DNA of 64,000 nt from Enterovibrio sp045679545. GTDB lineage: Bacteria; Pseudomonadota; Gammaproteobacteria; Enterobacterales; Vibrionaceae. This document shows positions 38,758-46,188 of the stretch, in pieces. A program made the position numbers and the translations under genes. The notes under the pieces are model-generated. The model was given only the letters and a program-made list of their open reading frames with translations, did no database searches and had not been told where the DNA came from. The DNA is taken from NCBI RefSeq assembly GCF_045679545.1, contig NZ_CP166194.1, positions 2,852,001 through 2,916,000 on the forward strand. Direction: 5' to 3'. Numbering within the stretch: position 1 is the first letter of the stretch; every line of letters starts with the position of its first letter.

Positions 38758-39649
38758 GCTTTTTCTCCTTCAACTCGCTATAGAGATACGGCACGATAAT
38801 CGCGGCGATGGTCATTAACATGATGATGGCACTCGCGGAACCCACTGCCATTTGGTTACGGGAGAAGGTGTAGGAATACATAAAGGTAGCAGGCATTTCC
38901 GTGGCATTTCCTGGGCCACCGCCTGTCAACGCAATGACCAAGTCATAGCTCTTTATCGCCATGTGGGCGAGCACGATGAAGGCACTGAGAAACACCGGAC
39001 GTAGCTGCGGAATAATGATCCGTCGATACATTTGAAAGGCTGATGCGCCATCAAGTTGCGCGGCTTTCAGCATTTCACTGTCAATACCACGAAGGCCGGC
39101 AAGGAACATTGCCATCACAAAACCAGAGGTCTGCCAGACCCCGGCAATCACCACGGTGTAGATCGCCATGTCGGGATTGATCAGCCAATCGAAGCTAAAA
39201 CTTTCCCAGCCCATCTCTCGCATGGTTTTCTCAAGCCCAAGCCCGGGATTGAGGAACCATTTCCACGCCGTACCCGTCACAATAAAACTCAGCGCCATGG
39301 GGTAGAGAAAAATGGGTCGTAATGCACCTTCTATACGGATTTTCTGGTCGAGCAAGATAGCGAGAAATAACCCCAGCGCACAGCAAATCACGATGTACAA
39401 AATACCGAAGATGGCGAGGTTTTCCAGCGCCACATTCCAGTTCAGGCTATTCCACAATTTTTCATAGGGCCGCAAACCATCTAGGTTGTAGTTGGGCAGC
39501 ATGCGCGAGGTGCTAAAAGAGATGTACGTTGTCCATGCAATAAAGCCATAGACAAAGAAAAGTATCAGCGCGAAGGAAGGCGCGATGACGATTTTAGGGA
39601 GCAACTGCTGCCAAAATTGGCGAGAGCTGTACTTTCCAGGAGAAGACAT
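38747..39649 (-). CDS. Carbohydrate ABC transporter permease, GtsB/MalF type
   Basis: 300-residue permease with six membrane segments; the EAA loop is AAQLDGASAFQMYRRIIIPQL (about 196-216). Segments YEKLWNSLNWNVALENL and VIAGVWQTSGFVMAMFLAGLRGID are as in GtsB-type permeases. It lacks the long extra periplasmic domain of MalF. It lies 136 bases behind the binding-protein gene; that gap contains a strong stem-loop, so expression relative to gtsA is probably reduced. Confidence 0.92.
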   Translation of the reverse strand: MSSPGKYSSRQFWQQLLPKIVIAPSFALILFFVYGFIAWTTYISFSTSRMLPNYNLDGLRPYEKLWNSLNWNVALENLAIFGILYIVICCALGLFLAILLDQKIRIEGALRPIFLYPMALSFIVTGTAWKWFLNPGLGLEKTMREMGWESFSFDWLINPDMAIYTVVIAGVWQTSGFVMAMFLAGLRGIDSEMLKAAQLDGASAFQMYRRIIIPQLRPVFLSAFIVLAHMAIKSYDLVIALTGGGPGNATEMPATFMYSYTFSRNQMAVGSASAIIMLMTIAAIIVPYLYSELKEKKHEQ

Positions 39650-39704
39650 AAATCGATCCTTGAAGCGAAGGGTAACAAAATGCGAGGTTCACGAGACAGG
39701 AGAA

Positions 39705-39731
39705 GCCTTCTATCTGAGGGAGATAGAAGGC
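39705..39731 (-). other. Stem-loop between the binding-protein and permease genes
   Basis: Perfect 11-bp stem GCCTTCTATCT/AGATAGAAGGC with a 5-base loop and no T run. It sits 3' of the abundant binding-protein message, as REP hairpins do between E. coli malE and malF, where they protect the upstream mRNA. It may also attenuate the downstream genes. Confidence 0.75.
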
Positions 39732-39785
39732 GCATTCGACACACGAATGGTCACCCTCTCGTTCCTCGCTACTGCTATCGATTCC

Positions 39786-41033
39786 CTACTGCGCGTCTTG
39801 CACCGCAGAGACCAAAGCTTTTGTCGCTTGTTTGGAATCCATGCCACCATTGAAGTGATTAGTCACCACATCATAAACGGCATTTTTCACTGCTGCAGGT
39901 GCAGCGTGACCGTGGGCCATACTGCCGACCAAGGTATCATTTTTGTTGGCCTCAGCCAGATCGGCCATGCCTTTCTGACCGCAAGCGTCAAACGCTTCAT
40001 TTGATACGTCAGTACGGGCTGGCACTGAGCCTTTCACCACGTTAAATGCCGACTGAAAGGTCGGCGACATAATGGCTTTTGCCATTTCTTGCTGGGCTTT
40101 TGATTCGCCCACATCAAACATCACAAATTGGTCAGCATTGAAGGTCACCATGCCTTGCGTGCCCGGCATACGGAAACACAAGAAATCTTCATTGGGTTTC
40201 ATGCCCGCTTTGAGAAACTCGCCTTTGGCCCAGTCACCCATAATTTGCATGCCCGCTTTGTTTTCAATCACCATCGCAGATGCCAAGTTCCAATCACGAC
40301 CTGGGAAGTTCTTATCTACGTAACCGCGAAGCTGAGACATACGATCAAACACCTTCACCATGGTGTCTGAACCTAACGCATCCGGATCAAGATCAATCAT
40401 GGCCTTGCGATAGAAATCGATGCCGCCGGTCGTTAACACCACGCCATCAAACAGGGTTGCGTCTTGCCAAGCTTGCCCACCGTGAGCCAGCGGGATGTAC
40501 CCTGCTGCTTTCAGTTTATCCAGCGCACTAATCAACTCGTCCCACGTTTGCGGCTGTTTGACACCCACTTCATCAAGCAACTTTTTGTTGGCCCAAATCC
40601 AGTTAGTCGAATGGACATTAACAGGTGCAGAAACCCATTTTCCGTCGTACTTAGAAAAGCGCTGCAATGCACTAGGCACTTTATCGTTCCAGCCTTCCGC
40701 TTCTGCAACACTGTTAAGGTTGGCTACCACATCTTCTGCGGCCCAATCTTGAATATCGAAACCCAGCATTTGCACCGCCGTCGGTGGGTTTCCAGACGTC
40801 ACTCGAGCACGCAACACCGTCATGGCATTGCCACCACCACCACCCGCGACAGGCATGTCTTGCCAACCAATACCCTGCGTCGCAAGATCGTCTTTCAAAA
40901 CGTTAAGCGCTGCCGCTTCGCCGCCAGACGTCCACCAGTGCAATACTTCTACATCTTCTGCCTGCACGACCGCTGCGGATAACAGCAAAGTACCTGCAAG
41001 TGGCAGGGTTTGAATCATGTTGCGTTTTCTCAT
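39786..41033 (-). CDS. Periplasmic sugar-binding protein of the ABC transporter, GtsA type
   Basis: 415-residue solute-binding protein (cluster B, family 1). A signal peptide (about 1-25) ends VVQAEDV. The mature start EVLHWWTSGGEAAALNVLKDDL, the TAVQMLGFDIQDWAAEDVV stretch and the FPGRDWNLASAMVIENKAGMQIMGDWAKGEF stretch are typical of GtsA-like glucose-binding proteins of Pseudomonas and relatives. Tryptophans in HWWTSGG, NWIWANKK and GDWAKGEF probably line the sugar pocket. It is 79 bases after the lacI-type gene, which is probably the first gene of the operon. Confidence 0.9.
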   Translation of the reverse strand: MRKRNMIQTLPLAGTLLLSAAVVQAEDVEVLHWWTSGGEAAALNVLKDDLATQGIGWQDMPVAGGGGGNAMTVLRARVTSGNPPTAVQMLGFDIQDWAAEDVVANLNSVAEAEGWNDKVPSALQRFSKYDGKWVSAPVNVHSTNWIWANKKLLDEVGVKQPQTWDELISALDKLKAAGYIPLAHGGQAWQDATLFDGVVLTTGGIDFYRKAMIDLDPDALGSDTMVKVFDRMSQLRGYVDKNFPGRDWNLASAMVIENKAGMQIMGDWAKGEFLKAGMKPNEDFLCFRMPGTQGMVTFNADQFVMFDVGESKAQQEMAKAIMSPTFQSAFNVVKGSVPARTDVSNEAFDACGQKGMADLAEANKNDTLVGSMAHGHAAPAAVKNAVYDVVTNHFNGGMDSKQATKALVSAVQDAQ

Positions 41034-41112
41034 GATAGTAGTCCCATTAGTATCATTGACCTGCGTTTACTGCGGCCTTCCTTTTGTTGTTGGGAAAACT
41101 TAGGCCAGTCCT

Positions 41113-42162
41113 CTAGCCTTTTCTTCCCGCCGAACAACATGACGAACGAATCACCAGTTCCACACCCACGAGGGCACTTTCGGGCACTTTTTGGTTCTCT
41201 CGCCATTGCTGTAATCTTTCACATGCCATCAGGCCAATCTCTTCTGCACTCACCCTTACCGTCGTCAGCGCAGGTGACATCAGTCGACTGTCTTCCAAAT
41301 CATCAAATCCGACCACGGCTATGTCTTTTCCGGGGGTTAACCCTCGCTCGCGCAATGCGGTATACGCGCCGTAAGCCACCACATCCGTAAAACAAACAAT
41401 CGCGGTGATCTCTGGTGCGCGGTCTAACACCCGGTTCAGCGCAATTTTCCCGCCTTGGCGCTTGGTCGAACTTGGCTCAATATCGCCAGGCATCACAGAC
41501 AGGCCGGCTTCATCCATGGCTTGCATAAAGCCTTGCTTGCGCTCTTGATAATCAGATATCGCCTCAATCCCGCCAATAAACGCAATGCGCTGGTGCCCAA
41601 GACCAATCAAGTATCGGGTTGATAAAAACATTCCCAGACGATTGTCTGGCATCACCGTTGGCACTTGGGCCCCCACCACATCACGCATCAAGCACACGAC
41701 AGGATGTGTGGCGTCCGCTAACGCATGCAGCCATTTGGCATCAGTATCTGGCGCAGGCGTAATAAAAAAACCCGCGACGTTGTGTTCTTTAAGCGAAGCC
41801 ACCATAGCGGTTTGCCGTACCACACTTTCATTGATATTAACCACGACAGGCATAAAGCCTTGGCGCTCTAACTGCCCCTCAAGCGCAATGATGACTTGCG
41901 CCAAATAAGGATTAGCCAAATCGTTTGCCACAATGGCGACGAGATTTGACTCTTTGTTTCTCAGCCCTGCCGCGTCGCGGTTGTAGACATAGCCCAGCTG
42001 ACCTATCGCCTGATTCACTTTTTCGACAGTTTCCGCTTTTACGCCAGCATTACCGCGAAGCACTAAAGAAACCGTGGATTTGGAAACACCCGCTGCCTTG
42101 GCAACATCAATCACAGTGGCCTTTCGTCCACTGGAATGTCGTGTTTTTTTACTCTCAGCCAC
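41113..42162 (-). CDS. LacI-family transcriptional regulator of the sugar cluster
   Basis: 349-residue repressor. The N-terminal helix-turn-helix (about 16-40) is TVIDVAKAAGVSKSTVSLVLRG, followed by the hinge helix with RDAAGLRNKESNLVAIV and a periplasmic-binding-protein-like effector domain (about 70-345). It resembles the MalI branch. It is the first gene of the minus-strand transporter operon and faces the DUF1479 gene. A perfect CG-centred 12-base palindrome in the intergenic region is the likely operator. Inducer unknown; a sugar or sugar phosphate is expected. Confidence 0.92.
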   Translation of the reverse strand: MAESKKTRHSSGRKATVIDVAKAAGVSKSTVSLVLRGNAGVKAETVEKVNQAIGQLGYVYNRDAAGLRNKESNLVAIVANDLANPYLAQVIIALEGQLERQGFMPVVVNINESVVRQTAMVASLKEHNVAGFFITPAPDTDAKWLHALADATHPVVCLMRDVVGAQVPTVMPDNRLGMFLSTRYLIGLGHQRIAFIGGIEAISDYQERKQGFMQAMDEAGLSVMPGDIEPSSTKRQGGKIALNRVLDRAPEITAIVCFTDVVAYGAYTALRERGLTPGKDIAVVGFDDLEDSRLMSPALTTVRVSAEEIGLMACERLQQWRENQKVPESALVGVELVIRSSCCSAGRKG

Positions 42163-42263
42163 GGTGGACGCCCCTCAAATTGTCAGATGCCATCCAATGA
42201 AAAAAGTTATCTTTCAATTACAAATATATGCGAGCTATTACAATGAAAGGTTAAAAAATAAAC

Positions 42264-42275
42264 TGGAACGTTCCA
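42264..42275. promoter_or_regulatory. Likely LacI-family operator
   Basis: TGGAACGTTCCA, a perfect 12-base palindrome with the central CG typical of LacI/GalR-family operators. It lies 102 bases before lacI and 132 bases before the divergent DUF1479 gene, so one repressor could control both. The rest of the 42163-42406 intergenic region is AT-rich with no other clear site. Confidence 0.7.
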
Positions 42276-42406
42276 ATAAAGGTAGTATATTTGTGCAAAT
42301 AGGTTGCAATAATGTTAAAAGCAAAGCCAAAAACAAGCGCCATGTCACGCGATGAAATGAGAGCTTGTTAAGGTATTCATGGATGTAAGACAGGAAAGGA
42401 GGGCGC

Positions 42407-43642
42407 ATGGCTCTTTCCACACAAAATCTTCCCGAGCAAATTCGTGATTTTAAACGAGCATTGAAGGCGCAATGTCCCGACTACAAGCGCCGATTTGATG
42501 ACATATCCAAAGCCATGGAAGCAGAAATTGCGCGTATTAAACGTGAAGAAAGTGAAGGCTCTGCCATCCCACAGTTTGCGTTTTCTGATATTGCAGAGGG
42601 TGGCTTTACCGACGAACAACGTCAGCGTGTGCATCAAGCGGGTTGCTGTATTATTCGCAACACCTTGCCCGAAGAAGAAGTGAGCAGCCACAACGATGCG
42701 CTTTCTCGCTACATCATTGAGAATGGCTACTACGAACACATACCGACCGTCGAAGACAATTATTTCAGTCAGCTGAAATCCGACAAACCACAGATCTTTG
42801 GGATCTATTGGTCTCCTGCCCAGATCTGGGCTAGACAGCATCCAAATATGGCAGTGGCTCGTCGTCATCTGAATCATTTATGGACATGGCAGGACAAGGG
42901 CAAAACCTTTTTCAACCCAGACTTGGAAGCCAGCTACGCCGATCGTGTCCGTCGGCGCGAACCGGGCGATGCCACGTTAGGCTTATCACCGCATGTGGAC
43001 TCAGGCTCAGTCGAACGTTGGATAGAACCCCACTATCGCGAGGTCTACCGTGATATTTTTCAAGGTGACTGGCAGCAATACAATGCGTTTTATGGTGCTA
43101 ATCGCATTGAAGTGGAAGAGTTCCCGTCGCCCGCTGTTTGCAGTGTATTTCGCACCTTTCAAGGCTGGGTCGCATTAACACAACAAGGTAAAGGCGATGG
43201 CACGTTACGCATGGTGCCATCGACACTCGCTATTCCTTATATGTTGCTCCGAGCCATTCAAGACGATGTGCCAGAAGATGATTTGTGTGGTGCAGCACCC
43301 GGGCGAGCGCTGACTGTTTTTGAGCAGTGGCATCCGCTGCTATTTGAAGGATTGGTGTCTATTCCGGTGGTGCGTCCAGGCGACACAGTGTGGTGGCATC
43401 CCGATACCATTCATGCCGTCGAAGATAAGCACAATGGCGATGGCTACAGCAATGTACTGTTCATCGGCGCGGCGCCGGATTGTGAGAAGAACCGCCACTT
43501 TTTAGAAAAGCAACGCAGCGCGTTTCTCAAAGGGGAGAGCTGCCCAGACTTTGCGCCCGAGCACCATGAGCGCGCCTATCAAGGCAGAGCCACAGAAGAT
43601 GACCTGAGTGAACTCGGTCGACGCCAAATGGGATTTGATTGA
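42407..43642 (+). CDS. DUF1479 family protein, probable Fe(II)-dependent oxygenase fold
   Basis: 411-residue protein of the DUF1479 family (E. coli YbiU is a relative). A jelly-roll-like core holds H196-x-D198 (SPHVDSGSVERW) and, 140 residues later, H331 and H336 in VWWHPDTIHAVED. This spacing fits the HxD...H iron triad of 2-oxoglutarate oxygenases. The R in RNTLPEEE and the WSPAQIWARQHPNM and AFYGANRIEVEEFPSPA segments are family-typical. Excellent ribosome-binding site (AAGGAGG, 5 bases before ATG). It faces the lacI gene and probably shares its operator. The substrate is unknown; a sugar or sugar-derived compound brought in by the transporter is my inference, not shown. Confidence 0.85.
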   Translation: MALSTQNLPEQIRDFKRALKAQCPDYKRRFDDISKAMEAEIARIKREESEGSAIPQFAFSDIAEGGFTDEQRQRVHQAGCCIIRNTLPEEEVSSHNDALSRYIIENGYYEHIPTVEDNYFSQLKSDKPQIFGIYWSPAQIWARQHPNMAVARRHLNHLWTWQDKGKTFFNPDLEASYADRVRRREPGDATLGLSPHVDSGSVERWIEPHYREVYRDIFQGDWQQYNAFYGANRIEVEEFPSPAVCSVFRTFQGWVALTQQGKGDGTLRMVPSTLAIPYMLLRAIQDDVPEDDLCGAAPGRALTVFEQWHPLLFEGLVSIPVVRPGDTVWWHPDTIHAVEDKHNGDGYSNVLFIGAAPDCEKNRHFLEKQRSAFLKGESCPDFAPEHHERAYQGRATEDDLSELGRRQMGFD

Positions 43643-43681
43643 CTCGCAAAGCAATTAATCCGTTAGGCGAAAAACAAAACC

Positions 43682-43709
43682 AAAAAAGCGCCAATCACGG
43701 CGCTTTTTT
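43682..43709. terminator. Terminator between the DUF1479 gene and the SLT-like lipoprotein gene
   Basis: Perfect stem AAAAAAGCGCC/GGCGCTTTTTT with a 6-base loop; strong in both directions and shared by the two convergent genes. Confidence 0.92.
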
Positions 43710-43741
43710 CAATGGCATTGTCAGCGAACCTAAGCCTTTTG

Positions 43742-44350
43742 TTAGAAAGGCCACCAGCTGCGGTTAGATTCAAGCTCTGAGCGGCAGCTTTGCAATTGTG
43801 CGCCATAGGTCTTCGCCTGACGCTCTACTTTGCGCGCCACCTGCATCACCTGAGGCTTAGCTTTATACGAGCCGCGCTGAAACCCACCTCGCCCTTCGTG
43901 ATACGCCAAGTACTGGTTGTAGGTATCCCATTTTGAGATCCCCAACTGACGCTGCGTCTCGCTGGTATACCAGCCAATGAACTGCATCGCATCACCAAAG
44001 TCGGTACGCGAACCACCGTTACTGGTGGCTTTCTGATAATCCGACCAAGCAGGATCTTGCGCTTGCGCATACCCATAGGCACTGCTGACACGCCCCCATG
44101 GGATCACCCAAAGTACGTAGTCTCTTGGCGGTAATGCATCATGTATATAAGAGCTCTCTTGTTTCACAAAAGCCATGGCGACATGGATTGGCGTTCCCCA
44201 ATCGTCTTCCATGTCCACCGCATCTTCATACCAACCATCATATTGGCGGAAAATACTGCAAATGTTCTCAGGGCTTTTGGGTGGAGGATTGGCGCAGCCT
44301 ACTAAAAATAATGAGGCGAGAAGTAATAGCCACCTAGGTGAAAAGTGCAT
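43742..44350 (-). CDS. Lysozyme-fold (SLT-like) lipoprotein
   Basis: 202-residue outer-membrane or periplasmic lipoprotein. The signal ends with the lipobox LVGC (about residues 16-19). The domain is that of a single-domain transglycosylase: MAFVKQESSYIHD (about 58-70) has the catalytic-glutamate position (KQESS), and SSAYGYAQAQDPAW (about 88-101) corresponds to the GLMQ-type motif. YLAYHEGRGGFQRGSY matches the AYNAG-type motif. It should bind and perhaps cut peptidoglycan glycan strands. I start at the ATG at 44350; ten codons upstream in frame give a weaker signal. It stands alone between the convergent DUF1479 gene and gshA. Confidence 0.82.
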   Translation of the reverse strand: MHFSPRWLLLLASLFLVGCANPPPKSPENICSIFRQYDGWYEDAVDMEDDWGTPIHVAMAFVKQESSYIHDALPPRDYVLWVIPWGRVSSAYGYAQAQDPAWSDYQKATSNGGSRTDFGDAMQFIGWYTSETQRQLGISKWDTYNQYLAYHEGRGGFQRGSYKAKPQVMQVARKVERQAKTYGAQLQSCRSELESNRSWWPF

Positions 44351-44395
44351 AGTTGTTCCTATCTCACGAACCATCGACACGAAAAGTTAACCCTG

Positions 44396-44417
44396 AGCCC
44401 AAGCAACCTCAATATGC
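44396..44417 (+). repeat. Interspersed repeat copy (partial)
   Basis: GCCCAAGCAACCTCAATATGCA matches the left arm of the 30327 element (CCCAAGCAACCTCAAAATGC) at 19 of 20 shared positions. The right arm is missing. Confidence 0.6.
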
Positions 44418-44452
44418 ATATTCGGCGAGAGTTGTGTCGGCATAACAGATAC

Positions 44453-44482
44453 AAAAACAGGCAGAGAGATCTGCCTGTTTTT
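44453..44482. terminator. Terminator of gshA
   Basis: Perfect 13-bp stem AAAAACAGGCAGA/TCTGCCTGTTTTT with GAGA loop, effective on both strands, 20 bases after the gshA stop. Confidence 0.93.
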
Positions 44483-44501
44483 CAGTAAAAATCGGAGTCT
44501 C

Positions 44502-46076
44502 TTAAAGCGATACACTATCACCAAAGTATTCAGCCAGATACTGTTCAAAGCTTATAGCGTCGCCTTGCTCCACATCTTTCTGCTTTTTCAAGCTAGCTTG
44601 TGCTTCTTCGCGAAATTGTGCTTCAGAGACAAGATGATACTCGCCTTGTGCGTAAAGCTCAGCGTTTTGTTTCGCTATCGCTAGGCCGACTTTTCCGATG
44701 CTTTCCTCTTCAACAATCGCGTGAAGCAATTGCGCTGACAAGGTTTTATTTGGCTCATCAAACCATGTCACCAGTTCACGACACACTGCCTGATATTTGT
44801 CGCCGCCATAGGCTTTGTCCATGACCACAGCCAGCTCTGCGAGATCGGCAAAGACGCGATGGCCCCATTCAGCCTGCGTAAGTTGCTCACCGTCACAACC
44901 AATTTGCAGCGTCAAACCCGGTTTGCGGCCTTCTAGCACCACTTTGTTCCAGTTTTGACGCCAGCATTGCAGCTCACACTCGGTCATTGGATCAGAGTCG
45001 CTCAATGCACACCACGTCACAAATAGGTCTAAGAAGTAAACCTGAGTCTCGTCAATACCCGTTGGGCTAAATGGATTCACATCCAATGAGCGAACTTCAA
45101 TGTATTCAACGCCGCCACGCTCTAACGCTTCAGACGGTTTTTCGCCGCTTTGGGCAACACGCTTAGGACGGATCGGGGCATAAAGCTCATTTTCAATTTG
45201 CAGCACATTGGCATTCAATTGACGATAGCCAGCGGCATCTTTCACGCCTATTTTGGCAAACTCAGCCGACGGCGTGCGAATAGCAGCTCGAACCCCTTCA
45301 AGATACTGCTCTAGGCTGTTAAAACCAATTTTCAAGCCACTTTGGGCGCTGTTGGTGTAGCCTAAATCGCTCAAGCGCAAAGACGTCGCATAAGGCAGGT
45401 AGTAAGTACCATTGCCTAACACTTTGAAGTCTAAATTTGTGTCGGTTTGCTTGATAAACGAACCACACAGTGCAGGAGATGCGCCAAACAAATACGGGAT
45501 CATCCAGCCAAAACGATAATAGTTTCGGATCAAGCCGAAATACGCGTCAGACACTGCTTCTTGGCGTGCATAAGGGCTTTGATCACCAAACTTCTGCTGC
45601 CAGAAACTTTCAGGGAACGAAAAGTTGAAATGCACACCAGAGATCACCTGCATCACACTGCCATAGCGAAGCTTAAGGCCCTGACGATACAAGGTTTTCA
45701 TTTTGCCAACATTCGATGTGCCATATTGTGCCAAGGTGATGTCATCTTCATTGGCAACGTAACAAGGCATGGAAAGCGGCCACAATGATTCACCGTCCAA
45801 CTCACGGTAGGTAAATCGATGAATATCCTGCAACTGCGTGAGCATGTCAGAGACCGAATACGTCACTGGCGTAATAAACTCCAGCAGTTGTTCTGCAAAG
45901 TCGGTCGTGATCCATTGATGGGTCAGTGCTGAGCCTAACGCTATTGGGTGGGCGGCAGATGACAGAGTCCCTTCTGGAGTGATACGCAATGCTTCGCGCT
46001 CCACGCCTCGGCCTATGCCTTTAAGCGTTTCTGGATGTTCAGAAAACGCTGCCAACCTTTGAGAAAAACTATTCAA
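44502..46076 (-). CDS. gshA: Glutamate-cysteine ligase GshA
   Basis: 524-residue gamma-proteobacterial glutamate-cysteine ligase (first step of glutathione synthesis), E. coli length 518. Motifs: GIGRGVEREALRITPEG (about 21-37), SALTHQWITTDFAEQLLEFITPV (about 49-71) and GVHFNFSFPESFW (about 147-159), and YIEVRSLDVNPFSPTGID (about 330-347). It stands alone with its own terminator. In vibrios luxS usually adjoins it; here the neighbour is a lysozyme-fold lipoprotein. Confidence 0.97.
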   Translation of the reverse strand: MNSFSQRLAAFSEHPETLKGIGRGVEREALRITPEGTLSSAAHPIALGSALTHQWITTDFAEQLLEFITPVTYSVSDMLTQLQDIHRFTYRELDGESLWPLSMPCYVANEDDITLAQYGTSNVGKMKTLYRQGLKLRYGSVMQVISGVHFNFSFPESFWQQKFGDQSPYARQEAVSDAYFGLIRNYYRFGWMIPYLFGASPALCGSFIKQTDTNLDFKVLGNGTYYLPYATSLRLSDLGYTNSAQSGLKIGFNSLEQYLEGVRAAIRTPSAEFAKIGVKDAAGYRQLNANVLQIENELYAPIRPKRVAQSGEKPSEALERGGVEYIEVRSLDVNPFSPTGIDETQVYFLDLFVTWCALSDSDPMTECELQCWRQNWNKVVLEGRKPGLTLQIGCDGEQLTQAEWGHRVFADLAELAVVMDKAYGGDKYQAVCRELVTWFDEPNKTLSAQLLHAIVEEESIGKVGLAIAKQNAELYAQGEYHLVSEAQFREEAQASLKKQKDVEQGDAISFEQYLAEYFGDSVSL

Positions 46077-46188
46077 GGCTGTACTCGTTTATATTTTGAA
46101 AGCAGTAAGATGACTAAGGATAATCACTCTCAACACCAAAAGCCATCTCACTGTTTTTACGGTTAGTCTAACCACCTATAAATATCGC

